Positions 13,201 to 40,500 are shown, counted from the first letter of the stretch. The stretch is DNA of 64,000 nucleotides from Thunnus maccoyii (GCF_910596095.1 NC_056550.1:11716501-11780500), one strand, 5' to 3'. The notes: a model not told the origin generated them from the sequence alone. Numbers and translations: made by a program.

Positions 13201-14696
13201 TGCATCTTATTCCACAGACAGATACCACATCTCACCAGCAGGAGTCGTTTAAAACTGGCAGTTTATCCCAATATTGTGGCAAATACTCTTCTTCCTGGAA
13301 GCTGTCCCTCACATGGATAACTTTACCTAACTTAACAACGCTAGCCAGGCGACCTAAAAGTTCAATTTTAGCCCCGTACGGCCCTCACATCCAATGTTGG
13401 CTGACGGTGTTGTGTTGGGATGATAAACCAAAACATTGCCAAACTGTATCACATCTGTTGGGTTATTAGTAGTAAATGGCACATTAACTGCAGTGCTGGC
13501 AAATGGTTTGAGTAAATGACCATTAAATAGCCGTGTTCAAAGAGGTAAATGTCAGTGGGTATTACTCAAGCCCCTTTCACACATCCAGTCTATCCCTGAA
13601 ATGTTTGGGAACATTTCTTGCATGGGGTCATGTGTGAATGGGAGCAGGGATCCATATTCAGGGAAATTGGTACCGCCCATTTCCCACCTCAAGACCTAGT
13701 AACATTTCAGGGAAAATGCCGGTACGGCTGTGTTGCGCAAGTAGGTCTATCTGTGGATTCACAGTACCTACATGACACACCCAGTTTACTACATGTCACA
13801 CTCACTTAGTTAGGTTTAGACATTAGCAGTGAGATGATTAGGGAGTACATCCCAAGTCTCTTAATTGTATCCACATTTCCCTCACTTGTGTCCTTTCCTT
13901 GCGTCTATGTCCCTCCCACTCGGGCTGGGCAATATCAATATTATATCAATACTGTGATATGAGATTAGATATCGTCTTAGATTTTGGATATTGTGATATG
14001 GCATAACCTTTGTCTTTTACTGGTTTTAAAGCATTACAGTAGAGTGATGTAATTTTCTGAATTTTACCAGACTGTTGTAGCTGTTCTATTATTTGCCTTT
14101 ACCCACTTAGTCATTATTTCCACATTACTGATGATTATTTATTAAAAATGTCATTGTGTAAATATTTTGTGAAAGCACCAATAGTCATCTGAATGGCCCT
14201 TCACTTCTAAAAGTTAGTTTTGAGCCTTAGCGCTTTCCATAGTACCTCGGTGGTACGAGCACAGCACCTCGGGGGCGAGCTTTTGTGAACGCGCGTTTGG
14301 ACGGCGGCGGGGCTACGCATAGGGGGAAACAGATCGATACAACACCAGCATTGCCATGGCATGTGTGAAAAGGCGAAAGATGGAAATGTTCCTGAATATA
14401 ACTGTATGTGTGAATCGTGAAAGTCACCAGTGGCGTCTGAACGGTTATCCCAGTAGGATCTATGTGTGACAGAGGCTTTATACTGTTAACTGACAGCAGT
14501 TATCAGTCATTGTAGATCAAAGTTAGCAACAGTTAGCTCAAACACTCACAATCATTGCACTAACCTGTGCTCTTAATCTCAGTTACAAACACACAACGTG
14601 CTCAAACAACTCTTAACTGTACCTTAAGTCTGGCTCATTATCGAGCTGCCGACACACAAATCTGCGGATCCTTGCTGTCTCTTTCTCTGACACCAT
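7208..14696 (-). CDS. hirip3: HIRA-interacting protein 3, H2A histone chaperone
   Basis: Eight minus-strand exons: 14696-14623, 11826-11706, 11564-11420, 11270-10887, 10764-10610, 10514-10367, 9822-9724 and 7392-7208. They join in frame to 436 aa. Residues 1-65 form the conserved N-terminal helical region (DEPDL-like LDNEPDL, QRYLAREG, VVKEELMKMQ). Residues about 66-293 are a low-complexity Ser/Glu/Asp/Lys region rich in CK2-type sites (SEDEE, SDSDSSS). Residues about 299-345 hold the CHZ histone-binding motif (LKRYISLCGVRHNYKKLL). Exons 7-8 give the typical C-terminus with REEARELAELD, RPKRRGASAW and an acidic SDDADSD end. The family binds H2A-H2B and HIRA in the nucleus. The product is shorter than human HIRIP3 (about 556 aa), mostly in the acidic linker. 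The last intron is large and carries a transposon relic on the other strand. Confidence 0.93.
8040..9096 (+). pseudogene. Degenerate Crypton/KIAA1958-like (DUF3504) recombinase gene
   Basis: An intronless, broken coding relic lies on the plus strand inside the last intron of hirip3. Successive frames give NAVRQTTW, SISSYLGLQAGLN, DPEFISANNVFRGVIKEIRR, DKTTHHPLISPEDQ, then after stops and a frame change MTFNEETKNHKDP, GNPLCLVPW, YTNHSLRAT, AREIMAV and finally YLQLNHSCADIQYN. The order matches the DUF3504 family, which derives from Crypton tyrosine recombinases. About 70 residues are missing between PLCLVPW and YTNHS. The HSLR catalytic box survives, but the following GH box is destroyed by frame damage, and several stops occur. 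No function is expected. It could be a decayed Crypton or a decayed copy of a domesticated relative. Confidence 0.85.
11827..14622. other. hirip3 intron 1 with repeats
   Basis: A 2.8-kb intron. At 12,530-12,650 it holds a fragment of a common fish interspersed repeat (GTCGCCCCCTGCTGGCCAAT). At 13,568-14,479 it holds an inverted-repeat element, listed separately. The remainder is AT-rich with A and T homopolymers near 12,963 and 13,101. No exon was seen. Confidence 0.55.
13568..14479. mobile_element. Non-autonomous DNA element with imperfect TIRs, nested insert
   Basis: The left end reads AAGCCCCTTTCACACAT. The reverse complement of the right end reads AAAGCCTCTGTCACACAT, so the ends are imperfect inverted repeats. 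The interior repeats the words for 'fold-back' ends (CATGTGTGAAT, ATGTGTGAAAA). A second family is inserted at about 13,921-14,205; it begins GGGCTGGGCAATATCAATAT and is rich in GATATTGTGATATG-like words. No transposase is present. Superfamily not assigned. Confidence 0.6.
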
Positions 14697-14699
14697 TAT

Positions 14700-14780
14700 T
14701 CTTGACTGCGACGGTTTCTATTTAGCGCCCAGGCACCCGGACGTGACAGGAAGTGACGCCAGAGACACGCCCTTTCATGA
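14700..14780 (-). promoter_or_regulatory. hirip3 core promoter region
   Basis: Directly upstream of the hirip3 ATG the sequence is locally GC-rich and TATA-less. It contains an ETS-type site overlapping a CRE half-site (AGGAAGTGACG, read on the plus strand at about 14,749-14,759). Such sites are typical of housekeeping promoters. The assignment rests on position and motif only. Confidence 0.45.
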
Positions 14781-14824
14781 TTGAATTTCAGAATAAAACT
14801 TTGGACAATTGATAGACTTGATAG

Positions 14825-15073
14825 CAGTGGTTCCCAAACTTGAGGTTGACACATATTTTTCCTTTTTCTTCTTCAAGCTTTCCTCAAACCTTTGTTTTAT
14901 GTGTTGTAAAGCACTGTGTTTTATCTCCTCAAGCCTCTAAAGGTTATTAAAATTTTTCAAAAAAAGACCTCTTTTGTTTAAGTGATAGACATCACAATGT
15001 GTGACCAGGGGTCCCAGGCATACACTTTGCTTTATTTTAAGGGGACACAAGCCGGAAAGGTTGGGAACCACTG
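14825..15073. mobile_element. hAT-like MITE (CAGTGGTTCCCA ends)
   Basis: A 249-bp element bounded by CAGTGGTTCCCAAACTT on the left and AGGTTGGGAACCACTG on the right, near-perfect terminal inverted repeats of the hAT/Charlie type. Flanking octamers CTTGATAG and ATCGATAG agree at 6 of 8 positions, consistent with a decayed 8-bp target duplication. It lies between the hirip3 start and the kctd13 3' end and has no coding capacity. Confidence 0.8.
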
Positions 15074-16471
15074 ATCGATAGCATGTGTCACAACGAAGTG
15101 ATATATAACTTCAGTCTCAACTTAGATTTTGTTCAATTTAATAAGAGGACAGTCACATTGAAAATATAAACTTTGGTAATAAAATATGACTATGGGTAAC
15201 TTCCATTTGTTTTCTGTAACAGTTATGTGTTTCCTGAGTCAATTTCTTTATTATACTTTAGGGAAGAAGGAGAAAAAAAGAGAAGTGAAGCTGAATTTCA
15301 TAAGTAATTTATTCAGAACATTCATGACCACAATTGGACGGAAGTTTTATTAGTGCATATTTTAAGGTATTCTAAAGGTGATTTTGTTAAGTGTGTGAGA
15401 TGCATATTGCTCTCATTCAATTTTTTTGTTTCAGTATTCAGAGTGATTAGGCTTGCACAAGACACTGGTGAATATTAGAAAGAGAATACTTATCTTTTCC
15501 CTGAGGGGAATAAAAACACAACCCAGGATTAACAGCCTTTATCATTGCTGTACAGCCAATTATTTTGAACAAATTTCAGTGGTTTGATGTAAGACATAAA
15601 GCAAAAGATCATGGCTCAGAATAAAATACAAATACAATCAAAGAAATGGTGGACAGGTCATGGTTCCTCTTGAAACATGAAACTGAAACATAAGTTCACG
15701 ATTTAGTCATTTACACAAGTAAATTCAAAATCTGAAGTGTGCCATGGAGTGCATCATATTCCAAAAATTAAAATTCACTTGAGCACTACATAACACAAAG
15801 ATTGCATACAATACAAAAGTTAAATAGCAAACAATAAATTAGGTTCATAAATTAATTAATAAAAAACATCTGGAAGCAACAGCAGTAATAATTTAAATAA
15901 AGAAAATGGAGCTGCTCAACAATCTCATTCGTAGAGAACCTCACTAAAAATGGCTACTCAGTTTTATTCCAGTGTTAATGTATCTAAGCTAAACACGAAA
16001 TCCATCCTCTGTTCATTACTGTCAACTTATGAAAAGGCAACAGATGTTCCACAACCTGAAAAAACAGTGCAGTGCATATCACAAAACAACCATATTAACA
16101 GTAGGCATAAAATCCATCTGTGTGGTTGGTGTTGGGCATTGAGGCCCATTCAGTAACATGCAGGAGGTTCCTTGCAAGGTAATATTTATGCCAGTTTCGT
16201 GTCCCAGGTAAATTGACATATTTCCTATTTTTAAGAATGTACACAATTGCTTTTCATGTAAACAAAAGCATTTTCATCTCCAAATGACTCTCAACTCGGT
16301 TACAAATCAGTCGTCAACCCCTACACGTACTGCAGTGATGTCTAAAGACATTAAATGAAATAACTAACACTCAAGCTATTGCTATGATCAAGGACATCTC
16401 TTTCATTCTGCTTCCGACAAAAAAACAAACATACATAAAGTCACTCTTCCATGCCTTATGTCTTCACATTA
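15074..16471. other. kctd13 3' UTR and spacer
   Basis: An AT-rich stretch downstream of the kctd13 stop codon. Minus-strand AATAAA signals (plus TTTATT near 15,247 and 15,308) could end the transcript, giving a 3' UTR of about 1.1-1.2 kb. No other gene was seen; the plus-strand open frames at 15,950-16,674 partly mirror the kctd13 last exon. Confidence 0.45.
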
Positions 16472-19368
16472 TTAGTCCTTGTACACAGTTTGCTGACCGT
16501 GCCCTCTTTCATCATGCATTATATGCCTCCTTACGTGGATCCGTCTTACTCGCCTGTCCCCTCCCGCAGCACCCTCTTCCTCTGATTGGCCAGCTCCCAG
16601 TGATGTACCTGACCCTCTTGAATCTAAAAGGTGAAGGCCTCCTGGACCAGATCCTCTACCGTTCTCATAAATGAGAATATTGAGGGTTTCTTCAAAGATT
16701 CGAGCCTCAGGAAACTCAACCTAAAAAAACACAGAAGTTAAAGTTTGCTGGTGAGTGGCTCAACATTTATTTTCAATGGACAATATAGTTGAAAGCTTTT
16801 ACCTGTTAAAGCGGAAAAGTTGGGTTAAAATAAACACCAACATGTAATTAAAGCGTATTTACCTCCTCTACTTCCAAGAATCTACTGCAATGTACACATT
16901 ATGTCATGCTTACTTTGGTCTGCTTCTTCTCTGTGGCATAAACAATTGAAGTGCAGCAAACTTCAGCAATCTTGCGGCCTTCTCCATAAAAAGACCAGCA
17001 GCAGATCTCGTCCCCCAGCACGTCTTTGACAAACAGGACACGGCCATTAAACCGTAGCACGAGTTTGTCAAACAGTTCAATGTTCTTCAGCAGGTTATCA
17101 TCCGAGTTGCTGGTCACAGGGAGAAACAAAGAGTAAGTTATTATCAAATGAGCAGATTAATACTCTTAATAAAAAAGTATTCCATGCTCTATAGATAGGT
17201 TTTCGTGCCCTAAGTAGGACAGTCAGCCCTGATTTTTACCTGGTGTAAGAGTATTTGTTGTTTCCTCTGTTGTTCTGCAACTTTACTACTGGCTGTAAAA
17301 ACAAGAATCAGGGATAAATCTGAGGAAGTTGTTAAATAATGATTATCTCTGTAGTCCATAAATGAAAAATAGTCTTTACAAATTTTGTGTACATACAATG
17401 TGAAACAACTTAGAAATATTACGATTTACATTTTGGCAGTGAAATGAATTCTTTCAAAGTTAACAATCATATTAAAAAAACTAGTAAAACAATTTTCATG
17501 GTGCACAATTCTACATCAAATGTCTCTTCAAACCATGTAGGTTTCTCTGTACAGAAAAACCTACAGAGGACACTACTATATTGGACAACTAGGGTTTGAC
17601 AGCTGCTATCCAATAAACACTTTTGTCACTACTCCATTTGATATAGATGAAAGTTAATTTACCTTTCTGCAGGTAGCAATCATCCTCTGCTCTTCTTTGA
17701 CTGAGGTGATCATGGGGATGCGGCACACACTTTCAAAGACATCCTTTTGTTTCTGATGATAAATGAAGAAAGTACGTCAACATACAACTGCAAACAATAT
17801 TTATTTTTGACGTATCCATTAACCAGTTCATTGTATGGTCAATTAAACATCAATAATTCCAGGGTCCAAAGTGAAGGCAATGAATTTCTTGTTTAGTCTG
17901 ACCAATAGCCAAAACCCGGATATATTAAATTTATGATCTGAAATGGGAAAAGCAAGTAACTCTTTGTATTTGTGAAGGTGTTTTTACAAAATAAATGACT
18001 AAGACATCAATGAATAACATAGTGTATATTAACTACATGTTTATCAGCTCATCAACTGATCAGCTTATTGTTTTGACACTTTATTAAACAGACACTGATA
18101 AATCATAAAGAGTTAAGATAGTGAAATACAGACATGCAACTTTGGGGATACTTTGGTCCTTTGGCACATATTAACTCACTGGGATACTTAGGAGATAGCT
18201 GACAAGCTGGGAGGTGGATTTGATGTGGAAGAGACGAGGAAATTATAAAATACTTCAAATGCTTCAATAGTTTATTGTGCTAATGTTATATGAGAATTTC
18301 TCTGTTTCACATCTGCATGTCTGTATGTTCTTAGATGCTCTAGAGCAGAAACAAAACCAGTAAAATTGTTTTAAAAAGCATTTTGTCCGTTTACCTGCAT
18401 GGCAGTGAGGCAGTGCTGGACGAGGCCCTGGACCTGGTAGTACTGGGCCTCCTTCAGAACCTCATCCAGTTCTTTGTGGTCCTCTGGAAGTGGTACTGAG
18501 CCGTCTCGCAGGAAGTTCAAAACCAAAGAAAAATGTCGGCCACATCTGTCCAAAACTACCCAACCTGGGACAGTGGGGAAAATGATTTTCAGTAATTAGC
18601 ATTCTTCTGTATTTTCTATTTATTTAAATGGTAGACCAATGGCCCCCAGTGTGCGGTATGGATGTGAGTCCTTTTAAACATTTTACTGAGACATATGAAA
18701 AGGCAGTATGGACTTGTAAGAATAAATTCAGGACTCACATTCAGTTTAAGCCCTGAAAGTGACCAACATTTGGGTATTTAAACTTCAAACAGCACATCCA
18801 CAAAAATCAGTTACAATGACTCATTGTTGGGTCACTAAAGTAGATAAAATCACGTTTTACATCTGAATTAAATACACTGGATTATGAAAGAGCAAAACTT
18901 AGAAGTGTAGTGACGTGACACTAATGTAAAACTGAAGTTATGTACTAGTCACTTATTTTATAAAGATTTCATAATTTATATAAATTCAAAACAGAACACC
19001 TGAACTAAGTATGATAGTAACACCTCATAACAAATCCTGAGGGGACGTCATACTTAAAGTGACATGTACAATAAACAATAGCAAAGTGGATGCAGTAAAA
19101 AGGTGAGAACAGTCAGACACGTCCACTCACCTTCTGAGTCTATGGTAACCTCCGTGCCTCCATTGCATATACTGTGTAGCAGACTGTCTTCCTTGCTTAA
19201 TGTCTGGACAGTTGTATAATGCAGCGAGCCACCCACATTTAACTTGACATACTTGCTCCCCAGCAGACCCCGATTCCTGAGATCATCTGTGTTCTGACAG
19301 GCGGGCTGGGAAACAGCAGACTGGGCCGAGTCGGCAGCATGACTGCCAACTGAAGCCTCAGCAGACAT
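16472..19368 (-). CDS. kctd13: BTB/POZ adaptor KCTD13 (BACURD1) for CUL3 ubiquitin ligase
   Basis: Six coding exons on the minus strand: 19368-19131, 18564-18395, 17752-17663, 17292-17240, 17109-16914 and 16720-16472. They total 331 aa against 329 in human. The N-terminus begins MSAEAS as in KCTD13. The BTB/T1 domain spans about 39-140 ([15 protein letters not shown], then [19 protein letters not shown]). The conserved C-terminal domain includes [37 protein letters not shown] and [19 protein letters not shown]. The end QQTVYKD corresponds to the PCNA-binding tail of the human protein. The family links CUL3 to substrates such as RHOA and acts in cytoskeletal regulation and DNA metabolism. TNFAIP1 and KCTD10 are close paralogues; the N-terminus and the neighbours hirip3 and sez6l2 decide for KCTD13. 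Confidence 0.93.
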
Positions 19369-19390
19369 GGGGCTGAAGAGTCACTTCCTG

Positions 19391-20340
19391 ACTGTAATAC
19401 AGAAGAATACAATGGCTTGTTTGTAGTACAGGTTTGGACTAGAACAAGGAACAGTTTTTTTTTTATCAATGTCAATATGGATTGTCACTATTTCAATTGT
19501 CTCTTAAATTGACTGATTAACTGTGTGGGTAAAATATGTATAATGGCCTTTACCATTAAAATTAGGCCATTTCTGACTCTTTCCTGTTGCTTTATAGATG
19601 AGAACAAAGGACTATTATGAATTGTATCCACGGAAGAACCACAGTGGCACTATTTTCAGCATGAAATACTTAAATCCAAGAAAGCAGAGCTATGTGTCCT
19701 TGAAAATAGAGAACATACATAAGACTAACGTTACTTCTACTACTACCACTGCTACTTCTTTATACCCCATACGTGTGAAGCGTATCAGTTTGTGACCAGG
19801 CTTTCTCCACACTTCATCTCAGTGGGATGCAGAAATTATTTATGAGTACAATAAGTCATCCTACATTAGAGGCAAGCATGTAGACTGTCCTGTCAGCTCA
19901 CTGATGCTTCTGTTGTCCCACAATTTTGGTGTTAGCTTGATCAACATAATGTTAACAACAACCAGAAGCACTGTTAGCTCATAAATGATAGCACCGACTG
20001 ACGTCTGGTTGCTAAGATAATATTTGCTTTACTTATCGGGCTTATAAGATACAGCGACAATAAGTTAGCATATAATTAAGCTTTATGTTATAATATATTT
20101 GTATAATTTATTAACAAAATGTAACTTTACTTACCACGCTAAACATCCAAGGGAGCTACAGGAGTGAACGTAACTACGCTGAGATAGCTGGCGTTAAATG
20201 TGTTAATATAACTAATATATATAAAACTAATTAATTTAACTACAACGCAGCTGACGTTTCACAACTCATTTTAACAGCAAGCTAAATCAAAATGGCTAAC
20301 ATCGGCTAGTCTGTTTTTGTTACGCTGAAAGCTCGCCTCC
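19391..20340 (-). other. kctd13: kctd13 non-coding first exon, first intron and promoter
   Basis: The first coding exon has an acceptor (TATTACAG) at 19,392-19,393, so its 5' UTR starts at 19391. A matching donor (GCGTG/GTAAGTAAA) lies at 20,135/20,134 on the minus strand, implying a non-coding exon that ends at 20135 and starts somewhere near 20,160-20,340. CpG-containing sequence at about 20,300-20,560 is the likely promoter. This is inferred from splice signals only. Confidence 0.6.
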
Positions 20341-20640
20341 GTTTTCGTACCGCTTCTTAGAGGACAAATCAGATATTAACCATCAAAAAAACTAAAAAAC
20401 ATAAGCCAGACCCCAAACGAAGAAGGGCCATTTCCATTATTAATCATAAAAATGATGAACTGATGCTAATATGAGGAGCTAGGGAGCTAAATAGGTCACT
20501 CGGAAACGAAACTGGAGCATCTTCTTCTTCCGCTGCTTTCTTCTTCTACGTTCTAAAACTGTTCAACAGCAACTTGTAACGGAATCACTGCCACCTTTTG
20601 AACTGGAAATTCCTGTTTCCAACAGAAAAACTATATAATA

Positions 20641-20676
20641 TATAATAATAATAATAATGATAATAATAACAATAAC

Positions 20677-20731
<55 letters not shown>
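20641..20731. repeat. AAT/ATT trinucleotide microsatellite
   Basis: About 90 bases of almost pure (AAT)n with a few substitutions (GATAAT, AACAAT). The poly-isoleucine open frames over it are artefacts. Confidence 0.95.
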
Positions 20732-20732
<1 letters not shown>

Positions 20733-21034
20733 ATTTAATTTGTACTGCACTTTTCATTTGCAGTGAATCTCAAAGTGATACAGCCTCAAAAAACAAACAA
20801 AAACATATGAAGATGACAAAAGTTGAGATAAAAAAAGTAAAAAGCTTTTTAAGCTTGTTTTAAAAGAGTCTAATTTAAAAAAAATCTACTGTACATAGAC
20901 GATTGTTAAAGTATGTAGTAGATTGTCCATGTACCATGTTTAGCATGGTTTATGGTAAAAAAACAAAAAAACAAACAAAAATTCGGCGGTGACAAAATAT
21001 AAGAAATACTGCTCTCTTTTTTATGACACTAAAG

Positions 21035-21240
21035 GTGGAGTTTTTTTTTTTTTTTTAACTTTATTGAGAACATGAATCCACATGAGGTACATTCTTGAGA
21101 ACAAAATACCAGGGGGGATTCACAAACAACACAGAATTAAATAACATAATAATAATAATAAAAAAGAATACAAATAATGAATATAAAATAATTACATAAA
21201 ATAAAACAACAGAAAGACATTAAAAACAATACACTCAACA
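21035..21240 (-). repeat. Probable retroelement 3' fragment with poly-T start
   Basis: A run of about 17 T at 21,039-21,055 is followed by AACTTTATTGAGAACATGAATCC-like sequence, which reads on the minus strand as a 3' end with a poly-A tail. This suggests a short LINE or processed-transcript insertion. The family is unknown. Confidence 0.35.
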
Positions 21241-21304
21241 GATTTTAGTCTTCTTTTTAGTTCAAGATTTAATGGTCTGTAAGTACTGCTCATATTCTTT
21301 ATGA

Positions 21305-21542
21305 CAGTGGTCAAGGACCCTAAACTGACACAAATTTTACTACGGTCCCTCATCTGATAAGACTTTTGCTTTTAGATGTTTTATTACAGAAAGTGTATGA
21401 AACCCATGACCAAAATAGTCATAGATTCTATTATTATGTTACTTTTAGATGGAATTATAGTGAAAATAAATTATGCTGGGGACCCCCTGGAACCTTCTCA
21501 AGGACCACTGGGGGTCCCTGGACCCCAGTTTGAGAACCACTG
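21305..21542. mobile_element. hAT-like MITE with perfect 8-bp target duplication
   Basis: A 238-bp element with ends CAGTGGTCAAGGACCCTAAACT and, on the right, CCCCAGTTTGAGAACCACTG, forming terminal inverted repeats. The octamer CTTTATGA flanks both sides (21,297-21,304 and 21,543-21,550), a perfect hAT-type 8-bp target duplication. There is no transposase. It lies between the kctd13 promoter and the sez6l2 3' end. Confidence 0.88.
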
Positions 21543-22309
21543 CTTTATGAAAAACTGAGAAGAGAGACTAAAGGTGTGGAACTATATTGAATTTGTGACT
21601 AATTTTCCCTCTAGTAATTCAATATGAACAACTTATATTTGTGTGATTCTTACAAAACAATGAGAACACTTTAATAATAACTTGTAGAGACTAGTCTATC
21701 CTTCTTGACATGTTAACACCAGACTCAAGCTTTGACATTGTGGATGGTTGACTAAGTATATTTAGAATCAAGACTTTTACTGCCCTCTAGTGGCCACAGT
21801 GAGGAACTTCAATGAATAATGCACAGTCATATCATAACATTAGTTATTTAATATTAATATATACAATTCATATTAGTGTGATTGTAACAAATACCAACAG
21901 CAGCATGTTATTTTTTTCTGGCGTGCAGATAGGTTTACCTCTAGATAAGTTCATGAATTAAACGAGATGATGGTTGTCTGGAGTGTATTCAAAATCATAA
22001 CAGAAATGATCTTTATGTAGAATAATGATAAATACAAATGATCGCCACTAATTAAAGGTGAATTTTAATTTCCAACTCAGTGCTTAATGTGTGAAACCTA
22101 AAATATTATCATGCACCAACTCTGTATTTTGCCCCTCTGTGTTTGCTGTGAAGGAAAAATGTCTATCACGTATGAAATAATCTCATATATATTACATGAC
22201 TTTTCAATGGGCGAGTTATATAATCATTAACACAGTTTTGTTTATGTGCAAACGTAGGTATGACAGCCTTGTTATTCGGAAAAATAAAAACTCATTTCAA
22301 CAAGTTTTA

Positions 22310-23628
22310 CACCATTCAACAGAGACTTTATTTCCAGTTTAGCAAATAATTGACTGCCTTCAAAAGAATGTGTTGTATCATATATGAAGCAAAGAAATGC
22401 TACTGATGATAAGAATTAAGTCTACAAAGCAATAGTCTCCAAGATCCTCCATGTGGCACAGCGAATGAGACTACATTCACTGTTCAAACAATCAGTCGTA
22501 AATAAATACATAATGCATCACAGCAAGCAGCCAAGTTTGTAATTTTTCATCAACATAGTGCATACAACATCAAATCTGATAACAATGATAACTGTCAATA
22601 ACTATAATGATAATGGTAAGATTGAGCAGAAGCAATATAATTTACAATCAGTGCATGCTATAAGCATAATGACATTCATGTCCTCGCCTTTTCTTCTATG
22701 TCATGTGACACTGGGTGACGATGCACTCCAGAAACAGCAAAGAATAAAATAAACACTGCCTTTTGTAAACACTATTGCAACAACAGATGAAACACTTAAG
22801 GACATTAAATTATTTAACATATTTTGGCACTGAATTTTCATTATACATATAATGAAAATATATAACCTCCCGCCACCATGTATAAGTGTATATATGAGGC
22901 TTATATATATATATATATATTAATTTAGTGTATATATATCAACCTCAGTCAATATTAAGTCAGATATTTACATTCAATCTGTGTGTGTGTGTGTGTGTGT
23001 ATGTGTGTATGTTACACAGAGAAAGACAAAGTAAGGAAGAGAGAAAATGACTGCTGATCTCAAAACTTCTCTCATGATTGAAATTAAAATATTCTTCCCG
23101 TAATAGTTTTCAAAATGTGACATGAGCCACGCTAAAAATGAAAGAAAAACATTCAGCGTGTACTGTATGCTCGTGACTGTAACTTTTGATTGTTAAAAAT
23201 AAGGTATTGCCAAGTTTTCTAATGTTTGGCCTCATAATAATTTAACTTAATCAATAAAATCCATTTCCCATCAGTCTGTTCCCCTCCTTTCCTGTTCTTA
23301 TGCCTCCCACACTGTTATTTCTTCTCTTTTGTCAATTTCTTACCCTTCATAAGGCACCAGTCCTAATGATACAGGAAGTTGGACTGTGAAGTAGGACCCA
23401 CAATTGGCAGACAACCAAATCAGTGCAAAAAAATCAAAATAAAGCACTTCAGAAGAATACAGTGCTATAACCAAGAGCTATAACCAGAGGTACAGTGATG
23501 GTAAAACAGAAAGATAAGTAAAAATGAGTGATAAAAGGGGAGTGAGGCCTTACAATACTAAGCATTTTTTCCTCCAAAAGAATTTATTCTTTTTGTGGTT
23601 TTTAATTCTCACGGAGATATTTTCTCCT
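22310..23628 (-). other. sez6l2: sez6l2 3' UTR
   Basis: About 1.3 kb follows the sez6l2 stop codon up to a minus-strand AATAAA (plus TTTATT at 22,327-22,332). This gives a long 3' UTR typical of neuronal genes. It includes an AT/TA run near 22,905 and a (GT)n run at 22,981-23,000. The extent is inferred from the polyadenylation signal. Confidence 0.45.
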
Positions 23629-38877
<15,249 letters not shown>

Positions 38878-40496
38878 GGCTTTGGATGAAACTGAATGAC
38901 CTGAGAAGGTTAAAGTGAGCAGGTTAGCAAACTGTGATCATGTAAACAGAATAATTACTGTATCTTGTATACTGTCATGTAACTGCTTATTAGTGGACAG
39001 CTGATAATAACAGCAAGAGGCACATGAATAATCCATGTTGACTGGAGAGGCATTAGTTAGCAAATTATTAGTCATATCATTTCTTTCATGACAACTTCAG
39101 GGAAATTCTCTCGCAATTCAGCATATGTTTACATCACACAGGCCACAATGACTCGGATTAGAGGATAAATGCGATGTGAATACTGCAAAAGCTCAGCTCC
39201 ATCAATCTGGAAAATATGCATTCATATCATACGATGAAGATTCTTAAAATTAACAATTAAATAAAAGTTATTTTTACAGGTCTACGAAAAAGGAACAAGC
39301 ACACATCGCATCCGAGAGAAGGTTAAATATTCAGGCTTTCCCCTTGCATTTTCTCATCCAAATCTGCAATAGCATGTCCGAAAATGCGCTATTCCAAAAC
39401 TGCCTTCCTTCGCCGCAGGTAGACTGTAAACCTTTATTCTATCATTAAACGGTTAATGGTAATGTGTCAAAAAGCACCTCCGCTGTTATTCGAGGCGTTT
39501 CCTCGGTAAAAATACAAGCCTGGTGTGTTTCAAAATGATGGGGCTCTACGAGGCAGCATCACTCGCACCTCTCCCGGCCCTCTTTGTGCGGAGGACGAAT
39601 TTTGGCACCAGTCATCACTACTGTGACACCATCTCAGCTACGTAGAAAGGTGCCTGCCGCTTACCTTTGTCTTCAAGGCTGCGTCCTGTTGTCTTTTTGT
39701 TGGACTGTATCCTGTTGCTTTAGGCCCCGGGAACACGGCGGGGTTTGTGCTGGTGAGATGCCCCTCGCTGGTTACTGTGTGGTTGACGCATTCGGCTATG
39801 ATGTGAGGGCATTTGTGTTGAAGCTTCAGGTGCGCCCTAGCGGCAGGACGCGGCAACTGCAGCGGCGCGCGGTAAATATCCACATTTTGTCTGTGCGCGC
39901 TGGAGGAGCTGTCCACCAGCACGGCGCTGAAATCTGCCAGACACAGCGCTGCACGGTATATCAAGGTAATCAGACACAGATGTGAGATGCAGCACGCAGT
40001 GGGTAAAATAGTGGTGTTTGCTCATTTAAAGGCCTGCATGTGCCATACGGTATGCATGGCGAACCTTTTTGTGCTGTGCTTTCCTGTAATGGGTGGATGT
40101 TGGCGCTAACATGGATTGCGGACATTATAACATGAGCCAGCTGAGCTGTGGGGGCTAGCGCAGAGCAAGAACAAGATGAGAGCTGAGGCGAGTGAAAGAA
40201 AAAACGACTCAAGTCCGCAATTTATGGGACACCTTTGCGGTGCGTAGCCTTGCTGTAGCCTATAGGTGTTTCCACTGCTCATCACTTAGCATGTAATTGA
40301 TGCGACTACCAAACGAATCCGTTGGAATAAGCCTATTAGGAAAGAGCCCTCCCACCTAAACACACACACACACACACCGGCACGCACGCACACATACACA
40401 CACAAGCGCGCGCATATAGACGTACACGCACATGTTTTGTGCTTGCAGGTAACAGTAAGCCTAAGAGTCTGTCTGTCTGACTCTGTGTCTGTCTCC

Positions 40497-40500
<4 letters not shown>
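38878..40500. promoter_or_regulatory. sez6l2 5' flank; possible shared promoter with asphd1
   Basis: sez6l2 (minus) and asphd1 (plus) diverge from here. The CpG-richest part is about 39,560-39,990 (GGCGCGCGG, CCAGCACGGCGCTG), the likely promoter or 5' UTR of one or both genes. The asphd1 start-codon exon begins at an acceptor (41,717), so asphd1 has an upstream non-coding exon that may lie here. The 133-aa plus-strand open frame at 39,584-39,985 looks like a GC-rich accident. Confidence 0.4.

Noticed and set aside
20563-20863. Poly-isoleucine open frames on both strands
   Set aside because: Translation of the AAT microsatellite.
39584-39985. 133-aa plus-strand open frame near the sez6l2 promoter
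   Set aside because: No recognisable domain, lies in a CpG-rich stretch where stops are rare, and an antisense frame of similar length overlaps it.
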